A stretch of 64,000 nucleotides of DNA from Acinetobacter suaedae (lineage in GTDB: Bacteria > Pseudomonadota > Gammaproteobacteria > Pseudomonadales > Moraxellaceae), in NCBI RefSeq assembly GCF_008630915.1, contig NZ_CP043909.1, forward strand, positions 2,728,001-2,792,000, read 5' to 3'. Shown here one piece after another: positions 19,147 through 27,835 of this stretch (the first letter of the stretch is position 1; each line of letters begins with the position of its first letter). Under the pieces are notes generated by a model. That model was not told where the DNA came from and did no database searches. It saw only the letters and a program-made list of their open reading frames with translations. The translations under genes and the position numbers were made by a program.

Positions 19147-19572
19147 TTATAAAACAAGCCTTGCTCTATTCTTTTCAAGGAGTTTCGGCCCAATTCCTTT
19201 AACATTTACCAACTCATCTAATGCTTTAAATGCACCATTTTTTTGTCGATATTCAATAATCGCTTGAGCCTTTTTCTCTCCTACACCACTCAAACTTTGC
19301 AACTGCTGCAAGTTCGCATGATTTAAGCTAATTTTATCGCTTGAAATATTTACAGAAGATGAAACCTGTTTAAAACTTTGTTGTTGCGTTGGTCTAGATA
19401 GATAATATTGATCGTCTTGTTTTGCCAACTGTTGATCGTATTTCTGTTGCTGTATTTTCCACTGCGCATAAGACTGATCAAATTGTTTTGCATTTAAAGA
19501 TGAAACTAACCCAAACCATAAAGTAAGCAACAATAAAAAGTTAGTTTTGCTGCTGAGTTGCGGCAAATTCAT
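19147..19572 (-). CDS. comEA: ComEA-like helix-hairpin-helix DNA-binding protein
   Basis: 141 aa from ATG 19572 (MNLPQLSSKTN); an ATG at 19587 adds five residues. The N-terminal signal-like helix (FLLLLTLWFGLVSSLNA) is followed by a Q-rich spacer of about 55 residues and a C-terminal pair of HhH motifs (LQQLQSLSGVGEKKAQAIIEY, LVNVKGIGPKLLEKNR). ComEA binds incoming DNA in the periplasm during natural transformation. The start lies inside the 3' end of mazG (32-bp overlap, different frame). The extended Q-rich spacer is longer than in minimal ComEA proteins. Confidence 0.88.
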   Translation of the reverse strand: MNLPQLSSKTNFLLLLTLWFGLVSSLNAKQFDQSYAQWKIQQQKYDQQLAKQDDQYYLSRPTQQQSFKQVSSSVNISSDKISLNHANLQQLQSLSGVGEKKAQAIIEYRQKNGAFKALDELVNVKGIGPKLLEKNRARLVL

Positions 19573-20347
19573 CAGATGTCCCCTCAAGTTTTAAATCTCT
19601 TTTTGCTTGCTCCCATAGCTGGTCCATTTCTACCAAGCTCATTTCTTGCAAGTCTTTCTGTTGTCGATGTGCTTGTTGTTCGATATAGGCAAAGCGACTT
19701 CTAAATTTATGAATTGTCGCCAGTAATGCCGTTTCACTCGACAGCCCAAGTTTACGACCTACATTGATCAAAGAAAATAGACAATCTCCAAATTCTTCTT
19801 TTATTTCATCGGTTTTTTCTGCTGCTATTGCCTGTTGTAATTCGAGTAACTCTTCTTCTAATTTTCCATAAGCATCGTCTACAGTTTCAAAATCAAAACC
19901 GAGCTGTGCTGCTTTTTTTTGGATTTCATTCGCTTGAACTAAAGCAGGTGCATGCTTTACCTCATCTAATCGAGATCTTGGTTTACCCTGTTTCTCTTGC
20001 TGTTTAATTTGTTTCCATAGCTCGCTTACCTGTTCAGGATTTAGATTTTGATATTGCTCAGCTTGAAATACATGCGGATGACGTCGAATCAGTTTCTCAC
20101 TAATTGCATCAACCACATCATGAAAATCAAAAGCACCTTGCTCACTGAACATTTGTGATTGAAAAACCACTTGCAACAGTAGATCTCCAAGCTCTTGACG
20201 AATTTCATCCAAATCACCGATTCGAATCGCAGCTTCAACCTCATAAGCCTCTTCAATCGCATAACGAGTTAAGCTCTCAGGTGTTTGTTGTTGATCCCAT
20301 GGACATTTTTGTCTTAGCTCCCGCATGATTTCTAATAGCTTTTCCAT
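19541..20347 (-). CDS. mazG: Nucleoside triphosphate pyrophosphohydrolase MazG
   Basis: 268 aa with two MazG repeats: the first carries KCPWDQQQTPESL and EEAYEVEAAI...DEIRQELGDLLLQVVFQ, the second KLEEELLELQQAI...EIKEEFGDCLFSLINVGR, both with the metal-binding EExxE/ExxD pattern. It hydrolyses (d)NTPs to NMP and PPi, limiting aberrant nucleotides and, in E. coli, ppGpp-related stress. The 3' end overlaps comEA. It is transcribed away from the SDR gene at 20444 through a 96-bp divergent spacer. Confidence 0.96.
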   Translation of the reverse strand: MEKLLEIMRELRQKCPWDQQQTPESLTRYAIEEAYEVEAAIRIGDLDEIRQELGDLLLQVVFQSQMFSEQGAFDFHDVVDAISEKLIRRHPHVFQAEQYQNLNPEQVSELWKQIKQQEKQGKPRSRLDEVKHAPALVQANEIQKKAAQLGFDFETVDDAYGKLEEELLELQQAIAAEKTDEIKEEFGDCLFSLINVGRKLGLSSETALLATIHKFRSRFAYIEQQAHRQQKDLQEMSLVEMDQLWEQAKRDLKLEGTSDEFAATQQQN

Positions 20348-20443
20348 GATTATCTCCTCACCCCTTACGCTGTTGCAGTTTTAACCAGCTTCTGTCTAAT
20401 ATACGCTGGTCCAAAAAGTATCAATATAAAGTAAGGAAAAGCA

Positions 20444-21220
20444 ATGCAACATAGTGTTTTTATTAGTGGTGCAGCTCAAGGCATAGGTGCCGAAATTGCC
20501 CGCCTTTTTCATCAAAAAGGCTATAAAGTAGGCATCTACGATATCAACTTAGAACTAGCGCAAGCTTTAGCTACGGAACTGGGGGCAAATACGAAAGCTG
20601 GTTATTTAGATGTTAGCGATTATCCACAATGGCAAATCGCATTACAGGAATTTCAAAACTGGGCAGGCGAACTCAATATTCTAATTAACAATGCTGGAAT
20701 CTTATATTCTGGTGCTTTTGAAAATACAACCATCCTCTCTCATCACCGCACAATTGATATCAATGTAAAAGGTGTTCTTAATGGTTGCCACGCGGCTTTA
20801 AATTATTTACAAAAAGCAAGTTTTGCCCGGGTCATCAACCTCTCTTCTGCTTCGGCTATTTATGGACAAGCCGATCTAGCCTCATACTCTGCCAGTAAGT
20901 TTGCCGTGCGTGGTTTAACTGAAGCTCTGGATGTGGAATGGCAAAAATATAATATTCGTGTGCTCGATGTTATGCCATTATTTGTACAAACCAGTATGGT
21001 AAAAAATATGGATGCTGGGAGTATTCAAAATATCGGTGTAGATCTAACCCCAGCAGATGTTGCACAACAGGTTTTAGCTTTAACACAACAAAGAAATCAC
21101 TTCCTTATTCCTACCCACACTCCTATTGGCATTAAAACCAAACTAATGTATCAATTATCACGTATTAGCCCACAGTTTTTAAATCGAATCACTAATATAT
21201 TATTATCCAAACAAGCGTAA
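20444..21220 (+). CDS. Short-chain dehydrogenase/reductase (SDR family)
   Basis: 258 aa classical SDR: SGAAQGIGAEIA nucleotide motif (TGxxxGxG-like, residues 8-15), NNAG near residue 84, catalytic Ser in LSSASAIYG and YSASK near residue 152. The C-terminus is amphipathic and basic (KTKLMYQLSRISPQFLNRITNILL), suggesting membrane association, as in lipid-metabolising SDRs. AAGGAA precedes the ATG. The substrate is unknown, and it does not look like FabG. Confidence 0.9.
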   Translation: MQHSVFISGAAQGIGAEIARLFHQKGYKVGIYDINLELAQALATELGANTKAGYLDVSDYPQWQIALQEFQNWAGELNILINNAGILYSGAFENTTILSHHRTIDINVKGVLNGCHAALNYLQKASFARVINLSSASAIYGQADLASYSASKFAVRGLTEALDVEWQKYNIRVLDVMPLFVQTSMVKNMDAGSIQNIGVDLTPADVAQQVLALTQQRNHFLIPTHTPIGIKTKLMYQLSRISPQFLNRITNILLSKQA

Positions 21221-21575
21221 AAAAGAAAAGCGCTTTATATTTTAAATAATATAAAGCCCAAAAAAATATTCACATATTAATTCACTTTTCACGTAAATAT
21301 AAAAACCATCAAAAATAAAACCATCACATTAATCAACAAAAAATCAAAAATAGCGCACAAAACAATAAAATCAAAAATAAAAAACAATTATAAATCAACA
21401 AATTAAAAATAAAATAAGATTAAAAATAAAACCCAACCAAATACCACAAAAACAATAGACAGACAAGTCTTTAAAATATTAAAAAAAATAGTGACTTTAA
21501 AACTCATTTTAAATAGAATCCGCCTGCTACAAAAAATAGCAACTTAAATCCAAAATCTTTTAAAGTGTTTATAAT
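21221..21575. other. Strongly A-rich, G-poor spacer
   Basis: 355 bp with no ORF. On the plus strand it is dominated by A, with very few G between about 21280 and 21480, and shows recurrent caaaaataaaa-like units. It lies between the SDR gene and the secreted-protein gene and must hold the latter's promoter (for example tttaaaatatt near 21470 or tttataatat near 21565). Such A-tract DNA is typical of curved DNA or H-NS targets; that role is inference. Confidence 0.6.
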
Positions 21576-22004
21576 ATGAAAAAATTATTAGTTTTAACTG
21601 CTGCTGCAACGTTTTCTTTCTCTACTTTTGCAGCAACCGAGGGTAAACCATTTTCAACTGCTGAATTAAAAGCGATGGATTGTGCAACACTTGCTGTTGA
21701 ACAATCAAATGCAAAACGTGAGTTAGCAAGTGCTGAGAAAAATATCGCAAATATCAATGCAAATGCTCAATCCCCAAACAAGGCAGTAAGCAAATGGGCT
21801 GGTCTTGCAAGTGGCGCATTAACTGCTTTCGGTGGTAACTCTGAAAAAACAGCTAAAGCGAGCCAAATCGCAAATAATCTTGCGGGCGAAGAAGATACAT
21901 CTGATACGAATAATTTGACTGTTCAAGAGTCTCTTAAAGCGAAAGCCCAAGCAAATATCGAGAATATTGCAACATTCCAAAAAAGCAAAAAGTGCAAAAT
22001 CTAA
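21576..22004 (+). CDS. Small secreted (periplasmic) protein, unknown
   Basis: 142 aa. It has a textbook Sec signal peptide (MKKLLVLTAAATFSFSTFA, cleavage probably after AFA/A near residue 20) and a helical mature region with two cysteines (DCATLAVEQSNAKREL near the start and SKKCKI at the end) that could form a disulfide. It contains a small GLASGALTAFGG glycine-rich stretch. There is no lipobox. No family recognised. The codon choice looks like that of a well-expressed gene. It ends before a complex terminator shared with relA. Confidence 0.8.
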   Translation: MKKLLVLTAAATFSFSTFAATEGKPFSTAELKAMDCATLAVEQSNAKRELASAEKNIANINANAQSPNKAVSKWAGLASGALTAFGGNSEKTAKASQIANNLAGEEDTSDTNNLTVQESLKAKAQANIENIATFQKSKKCKI

Positions 22005-22056
22005 AAATTACAGTTAAATCCATTTTAGTTTTATGATGATGCCTTGTAATTAAAAC

Positions 22057-22119
22057 AATAAAACCCGCCTATTGAACTATCCCCCATGAAAGTAGCCAGT
22101 TCAAAAAGCGGGTTTTATT
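22057..22119. terminator. Bidirectional terminator with nested inverted repeats
   Basis: Outer arms aataaaacccgc (22057-22068) and gcgggttttatt (22108-22119) are perfect complements. An inner pair ttgaact / agttcaa (22072-22078 with 22098-22104) is nested inside. The A/T flanks make it a terminator for both the secreted-protein gene and relA. The inner repeat is unusual for a simple terminator. Confidence 0.8.
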
Positions 22120-22129
22120 CTAAATGTAA

Positions 22130-24436
22130 TTAACTACCTTGTACTAAACGTCTCGCACTAATAATGCCAGGTTGTTGTTCTAAACGAGCCAGCAAACGAG
22201 ACAGTTGTGCCAAACCTTTCACTTCAATCAACAACTTCATATTGGCAATCCCATCTGCCTCAGAAATCGTATTGACCTGACGAATATTAATTTGATCTGA
22301 GAAAATCACTTGCGTGAGATCTTTGAGTAAACCACGACGATCATAAGCTTCCACCACAATCTGGACACTTTGCCCACGTGTTGGTTGCATTTCCCAATCT
22401 GCTTCGACAGCACGTTCAGGCTCTTGTGTTGTCATACGTATATAATCTGGACAAGCTACTTTATGGATACTCACCCCTCGATTTAAAGTGATATAGCCAC
22501 CAATCGATTCACCATGCACAGGCTGACAACACTGCGCAATATGCAATTCCACATTATCCAAACCATCAATCAAGATACCATGTGCCGATAAAGTATGGCT
22601 TGCACGAGGATTTAATGCTGGTTTTAATACCAACTCTGGCTCATCTTGATCCAAATGCATTTGACGATTTACTTGATTCATCAACGCATGCAGACTGATA
22701 TCACCACTCACCAGTGCAACTAAAATATCATCACCTGACTTCAGATTAAAATGAGATGAATAATCATTTAAATCAATACTTTTTGGATGAATCGCTAGAC
22801 GAGCAAGCTCTTTATTGAGCAACTCACGCCCCACTTCCACGTTCTTGCTACGATCTTGCTGTCTAAACCAATGACGCAATTTATCCCGTGCACGAGCCGT
22901 TTTAATATAGCCTAAAGAGTTAACCAACCAATCGCGATTAGGTTCACGATCTTTTTTGGTTAAGATCTCAACTTGCTCACCTGTTTTTAAGGTATAAGTC
23001 AGTGGTACATAACGTTGGTTTACACGTGCGGCATAGCATTTGTTTCCAACTTCAGTATGTACGTGATAAGCAAAGTCAAGCACAGTCGAACCACGTGGTA
23101 ACTCTTTAATATCCCCATCACGGCTGAACACATAAATCTTTTCAAAATTTTCAAAATCTTGAATTTGATCAATACCATTCGACTCATCATCTTCAGCATG
23201 TGGCGTAGTTTCAGTACGTTCCTGATAATGCTCAAGTACAGCGCGGAGTGAATGCAATCGATCATTAAAAGAATGATCCGTATTTTTCGCGCCTTCTTTA
23301 TAGTTGAAGTGAGAACACACACCTAACTCAGCTTCTTCATGCATCTCAAAAGTACGAATTTGAACTTCAAGTGATTTATTCTCAGCAATCACCGCCGTAT
23401 GCAAAGATCGATAACCATTGGCTTTTGGATTGGTAATATAATCATCAAACTGATTGGGGATATGGCGCCAAATCTGATGCACAATACCCAATGCATGGTA
23501 ACAATCAGGCACTGTTTTCAACAGTACTCGTACCGCACGAATATCATAAAGCTGATCAAAGCTGAGATTTTTACTTTTCATTTTTCGATAAATCGAATAA
23601 ATGTGTTTTACTCGTCCCGTGATTTCAGCTTGTATATTGTATGCATCCAATTCAGTTTTAAGTTTATCAATCACGAACTGAATATATTGCTCACGCTCTA
23701 AACGTTTCTCATTGAGCAAAGAAGCAATTTCTTTATATCGTTCTGGTGCTAAATAGCGAAAGGCTAAATCCTCTAACTCCCACTTTAATTGTGCAATCCC
23801 TAACCGATGAGCAAGTGGTGAATAAATTGTTAGAATCTCACGTGCAACACGCTCTTGACGCTCTTTGCTGGCCGTCGCCAACTCACGTAAAGCATAAGTC
23901 CGCTCGGCCAGTTTAATTAGCACCACGCGAACATCTTCCGTCACAGAAATCAGCATTTTATAAATGCCATTTAGATGCTCACGCTGGTTGTTGTTAAAAT
24001 GATCTTCTAAACGCTTATTTTTTTCTATCAATTCAGACAGTTTACCCATAGCAAGTGTGCCTTTTACAAGACTCAAAACTTGCTCGCCAAACTCTCGCTG
24101 AATATCCTCTAAGGTGATCAGTCCTTCACGTACACTTCGATATAATACTGCCGCTGACAACGTATCTTCATCTACATGTAAGTGCGCTAAAATATCCGCC
24201 ATACCAATACCTATTCCAAAGGTATTGGTATGATGATTAACCGTGCTCTCTAACTCTTTTGCTAAGGTAAGCTCCGCAACGCGTTGTAGCTGCTTCAGCT
24301 CAGCCCCATCCAAGATATCACGCACTCGCTCTAGCCAAGATACTAGACTGCTTTGTGCTTCAGCGGCATGTTCTACAGTCGCTTCCTCAGACAACTCTTG
24401 GAGTCGCCCAGGTAACTGTTCACGTACTGTGACCAT
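22130..24436 (-). CDS. relA: GTP pyrophosphokinase RelA ((p)ppGpp synthetase I)
   Basis: 768 aa. Order: pseudo-HD hydrolase domain (about 50-200), synthetase domain (about 245-380, YDIRAVRVLL, NYKEGAK), TGS (about 430-490, VFSRDGDIKELPRGSTVLDFAYHVH), helical and zinc-finger region with CCQPVHGESIGGY, and a C-terminal ACT/RRM domain. In the hydrolase region the HD...ED metal motifs of SpoT are replaced (LHVDEDTLSAAVLYRSV lacks the HD pair), so it should only make ppGpp, in response to uncharged tRNA on ribosomes. rlmD lies 46 bp upstream on the same strand. Confidence 0.96.
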   Translation of the reverse strand: MVTVREQLPGRLQELSEEATVEHAAEAQSSLVSWLERVRDILDGAELKQLQRVAELTLAKELESTVNHHTNTFGIGIGMADILAHLHVDEDTLSAAVLYRSVREGLITLEDIQREFGEQVLSLVKGTLAMGKLSELIEKNKRLEDHFNNNQREHLNGIYKMLISVTEDVRVVLIKLAERTYALRELATASKERQERVAREILTIYSPLAHRLGIAQLKWELEDLAFRYLAPERYKEIASLLNEKRLEREQYIQFVIDKLKTELDAYNIQAEITGRVKHIYSIYRKMKSKNLSFDQLYDIRAVRVLLKTVPDCYHALGIVHQIWRHIPNQFDDYITNPKANGYRSLHTAVIAENKSLEVQIRTFEMHEEAELGVCSHFNYKEGAKNTDHSFNDRLHSLRAVLEHYQERTETTPHAEDDESNGIDQIQDFENFEKIYVFSRDGDIKELPRGSTVLDFAYHVHTEVGNKCYAARVNQRYVPLTYTLKTGEQVEILTKKDREPNRDWLVNSLGYIKTARARDKLRHWFRQQDRSKNVEVGRELLNKELARLAIHPKSIDLNDYSSHFNLKSGDDILVALVSGDISLHALMNQVNRQMHLDQDEPELVLKPALNPRASHTLSAHGILIDGLDNVELHIAQCCQPVHGESIGGYITLNRGVSIHKVACPDYIRMTTQEPERAVEADWEMQPTRGQSVQIVVEAYDRRGLLKDLTQVIFSDQINIRQVNTISEADGIANMKLLIEVKGLAQLSRLLARLEQQPGIISARRLVQGS

Positions 24437-24482
24437 ACCATTCTCCTCTGGATATGTAACTCATATTCTAATCGTTTATCTC

Positions 24483-25874
24483 TTAAATTTTATCAAACTC
24501 ATTTTTTTCAAATAAGGCAATAGATTCAACATGCTCAGTATGGGTAAACATATCCATCACTGCAGCTTTCTTAAGCTGATAGCCATGTTGTGCCAACACA
24601 CCTGCATCCCTTGCCAGTGTTGAAGGATTACATGAAACATAAACGATTCTATTTGCTCCGAAGTTCGGTACATATTGCATCACCTCAAAAGCACCTGATC
24701 TAGGAGGATCAATTAATAATGCATCAAATCCTTGTTTCGCCCAAGGATGATGCGAAAAGTCTTTTGTTAAATCTTGTGAAAAGAAGATCGCTTGACTCAA
24801 TGAGTTTGCTTTTGCATTTTCTGTTGCGCGCCGCACCATTTCTTCACTCGCTTCAACACCCACCACTTGACCAGTATCTCCTACACATCGCGCTAAAGGT
24901 AGAGAAAAGTTGCCTAGTCCACAAAATAGATCAAGCACACGCTCCCCCTCCTCCAACTGAAGCAATTCACATGCCAACTGAATCATCTGCGCGTTCACAT
25001 CACCATTGACTTGTGTAAAGTCCAATGGGGAAAATGCAAATTGAATATCAAAATGCTTTAGATGGTAATGTAATCGCATCGGTGCCTGTGTATCATCGAC
25101 ACGATGTACACTATCAGCACCTTTCGGCTGTAAATACAATTGCCACTGTCTTTGTAACGCAAATTGACGCAAATGGTTGACATCCGACTCATTTAATTCA
25201 GCTAAATGGCGAATTAATAATGCAACTTCAGTGTCTCCCATCGCCAACTCAACATGACCAATCTGCGCTTTGGCACTCAAAGTTTCAAGACACTTTCGCA
25301 GTGCAGGCAATGCATCAGATAAAGTTTGATCCAATACCTTACACTGTTGGATGGTTGTTAAATGATTACTATGATGCTCTCTAAAACCCATCACCAAACG
25401 ATCCTGTCGCGGAATATAACGCACACCTATGCGAGCACGACGACGATAATCTACTTTGCTAGAGCGAATTGGAGTTAACCATTGTTCAGGTTGTAACCCT
25501 GCGAAATGCTGTAGATGTGACTGCAGCACATTTTGCTTTAGCGCGATTTGTTCATCAGGATGAATATGTTGCAAACTACAACCACCGCATACCCCAAAAT
25601 GCGGACAAATGGGGTCTACACGCCCTATAGCTGCTTCGCTTTCCAGCGTCAACATTTCTGCTTCTTCCAAGCGAGTCGTTTGATGCGTGATCTTCGCTCG
25701 AACCGTTTCTCCAACCAAAGCATTACGAATAAACACTTTTTTACCCTGCTTCTCCTTTGGATGGTCAGGATGAGTTCCATAGTGCGCAATGCCACGCCCT
25801 TCATGTGAAAATGCTTCCACTTTAAAGGTATAAATTGGTTGCTGGGCTGGACGCTGTTTCGCTTTATGTTTCAA
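24483..25874 (-). CDS. rlmD: 23S rRNA (uracil-1939-C5)-methyltransferase RlmD
   Basis: 463 aa. It has an N-terminal TRAM-like domain and then Fe-S cysteines [15 protein letters not shown] (three of the four in one cluster). The SAM-binding core reads [26 protein letters not shown] and the catalytic-cysteine motif [13 protein letters not shown] follow. It methylates U1939 of 23S rRNA. It is placed upstream of relA, as in many gammaproteobacteria. The basic start ([15 protein letters not shown]) is normal for the family. Confidence 0.96.
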   Translation of the reverse strand: MKHKAKQRPAQQPIYTFKVEAFSHEGRGIAHYGTHPDHPKEKQGKKVFIRNALVGETVRAKITHQTTRLEEAEMLTLESEAAIGRVDPICPHFGVCGGCSLQHIHPDEQIALKQNVLQSHLQHFAGLQPEQWLTPIRSSKVDYRRRARIGVRYIPRQDRLVMGFREHHSNHLTTIQQCKVLDQTLSDALPALRKCLETLSAKAQIGHVELAMGDTEVALLIRHLAELNESDVNHLRQFALQRQWQLYLQPKGADSVHRVDDTQAPMRLHYHLKHFDIQFAFSPLDFTQVNGDVNAQMIQLACELLQLEEGERVLDLFCGLGNFSLPLARCVGDTGQVVGVEASEEMVRRATENAKANSLSQAIFFSQDLTKDFSHHPWAKQGFDALLIDPPRSGAFEVMQYVPNFGANRIVYVSCNPSTLARDAGVLAQHGYQLKKAAVMDMFTHTEHVESIALFEKNEFDKI

Positions 25875-25883
25875 AAGATAAAC

Positions 25884-26705
25884 CTAATTTTTTGATGCAA
25901 ACGTTGGTGCGGTAAATACAGTATATTGCGATGTTTGTTGCCATACCCGCATAAAATCTGATTGTTGCGTTTGCGTTTGTAAATAATCAATAGTTGACTG
26001 AATTAACTGTTGGTGATCTTGCTGATTTAATTGACCTTTCAGCAATAACCACCGTAAATACACTAACCACGTATTCAATACATCTCCTTCACAATAGCTG
26101 GTTAATTTTAGCCATTGTTTAGTCCGCACATATTCTGGTACATGATAACCTGACTCACCACGTTTTCCTGGGAAACCGAGTAAGCAAGCAATATCGTCCA
26201 ATTTCTGGAAATTTCGACCATTAAACATGGCCATCACATCCATCAAGTCAACATGTCGATGATGATATCGGTTTTGATAGTTATTAAATCGTTTTTGGTT
26301 ATCAATTTCACCTTGATCAAACAAACTCGGTGCAGACAGCCCATGATACATCGCACGAAATAAAATGACAGGTAAATCAAACTGAGAGCCATTCCAGCTC
26401 ACAAGGGTTGGCTGCTTTTTATCAAAAATTGATAAAAATTTTGACAACATTTCAGCTTCTGTATTTTGTTCTTGGCTAAATGAAAATAAACGAATGCCTT
26501 TTTCATCGATCCACAAACCAGAAATGCATACAATTTCGTGCAAAGGTAATCGTTGAAAATCGATCCCCGATTCTTGACGACGAATCTTGGTCAACGCCTG
26601 TTCGACATCTGCTTCAGGCAAATCCAAGTGATAAAGATGAGCACCTGCCTTTAAATCGGTCAGGGTCTCAATATCAAAAACCAAAATTGGAAAACGTAAG
26701 CTAAT
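25884..26705 (-). CDS. Predicted 3'-5' exonuclease related to the PolB exonuclease domain, probable AUU start
   Basis: 273 aa if read from ATT at 26705. The DEDD motifs are FDIET (exo I), SWNGSQFDLPVI (exo II) and YCEGDVLNTWLVY (exo III). The family is predicted to degrade single-stranded DNA. The earliest ordinary start is TTG at 26684, but that removes the strand ISLRFPI leading into FDIET and has no Shine-Dalgarno. GGGAG lies 8 nt before the ATT, and an in-frame TAG closes the frame 12 bases before it. I therefore infer an AUU start. It follows the cysM region and precedes rlmD by 9 bp. Confidence 0.82.
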   Translation of the reverse strand: MSLRFPILVFDIETLTDLKAGAHLYHLDLPEADVEQALTKIRRQESGIDFQRLPLHEIVCISGLWIDEKGIRLFSFSQEQNTEAEMLSKFLSIFDKKQPTLVSWNGSQFDLPVILFRAMYHGLSAPSLFDQGEIDNQKRFNNYQNRYHHRHVDLMDVMAMFNGRNFQKLDDIACLLGFPGKRGESGYHVPEYVRTKQWLKLTSYCEGDVLNTWLVYLRWLLLKGQLNQQDHQQLIQSTIDYLQTQTQQSDFMRVWQQTSQYTVFTAPTFASKN

Positions 26706-26765
26706 CTTGAAATCTCCCTAAATCCCTCCCAACCTCATTTTCACAAGAGGTGGCTGAAGGAGATT

Positions 26766-27689
26766 TTAATCTTGTACTGAGAATAGACCGGTTGATAAGT
26801 AACGATCTCCACGATCACAGATGATACAGACGATTACAGCACCTGGATTTTCTTCAGCGATTTTAATTGAAGCCCAAACCGCTCCTCCTGAAGATGTTCC
26901 CGCACTAATCCCTTCCGTACGCGCCAATTTACGCATGGTACGCTCTGCCTCAATCTGTGGGATATCAATAATACGATCCACTCGGCTTCGATCAAAAATT
27001 GTTGGTAAATATGCTTCTGGCCAACGACGAATTCCTGCAATACTTGAACCATCAGAAGGCTGTAAACCTACGATTTGAATATCTGGATTTTGTTCTTTCA
27101 AATATTTTGACACGCCCATAATCGTGCCTGTGGTCCCCATCGCACTAACAAAATGGGTAATTTTCCCACCCGTTTTCTTCCAGATTTCAGGTCCTGTAGT
27201 GAGATAATGTGCTTCAACGTTATCTGGGTTGCCAAACTGATTCAGAACATACCCCTGACCTTCAGCCTGCATTTGTAAAGCCAAGTCTCTAGCTCCTTCC
27301 ATACCTTGTTGCTGGGTAACTTCAATTAGCTCAGCACCATAGGCAGACATTGCATCTTTACGCTCTTGGCTCATATTGTTCGGCATGATCAGCTTCATTT
27401 TATAACCACGCATTGCCGAAACCATTGCCAAAGCAATCCCTGTATTGCCACTGGTTGCTTCAATTAAAGTATCACCTGGTTTAATCTGACCACGCTTTTC
27501 TGCTTGAACAATCATGTTATAAGCAGGACGATCTTTTACTGAACCCGCGGGATTATTACCCTCCAACTTTGCCAATATCGTAGCTTGAGTATGACTTGCT
27601 AAACGCTGTAAACGCACTAAAGGTGTTTTACCCACATATTCATCTAGTAAAAATTCATCTGCTAAAAAATCTGGTTGCGTATTGGTCAT
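26766..27689 (-). CDS. cysM: Cysteine synthase B (O-acetylserine sulfhydrylase, CysM type)
   Basis: 307 aa PLP enzyme making cysteine from O-acetylserine and sulfide or thiosulfate. The PLP lysine is in NPAGSVKDRPAY; EATSGNTGIALAM binds the substrate carboxylate, and GTTGTIMGVSKYLK and AGTSSGGAVWAS complete the fold. I chose ATG 27689 (MTNTQPDFLADEF); the frame extends 19 codons upstream without a supporting ribosome site. It is divergent from gacS with a 146-bp spacer. Confidence 0.95.
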   Translation of the reverse strand: MTNTQPDFLADEFLLDEYVGKTPLVRLQRLASHTQATILAKLEGNNPAGSVKDRPAYNMIVQAEKRGQIKPGDTLIEATSGNTGIALAMVSAMRGYKMKLIMPNNMSQERKDAMSAYGAELIEVTQQQGMEGARDLALQMQAEGQGYVLNQFGNPDNVEAHYLTTGPEIWKKTGGKITHFVSAMGTTGTIMGVSKYLKEQNPDIQIVGLQPSDGSSIAGIRRWPEAYLPTIFDRSRVDRIIDIPQIEAERTMRKLARTEGISAGTSSGGAVWASIKIAEENPGAVIVCIICDRGDRYLSTGLFSVQD

Positions 27690-27835
27690 GATCGACACCG
27701 ATATCAAGGTGGCATCTATTGTATGAAAAAAAACACAAGACTGCATCTTTTCACTCGGCTTTTTCTTAGTAGATAAATGCTAGCCTGTTTAAAGCATGCT
27801 AAGATATTTTGCAGAATGATAAGTCTGACCCAACT

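Noticed and set aside
22057..22119. Intact insertion sequence
   Set aside because: No transposase or full-length element; only nested repeats within a terminator.
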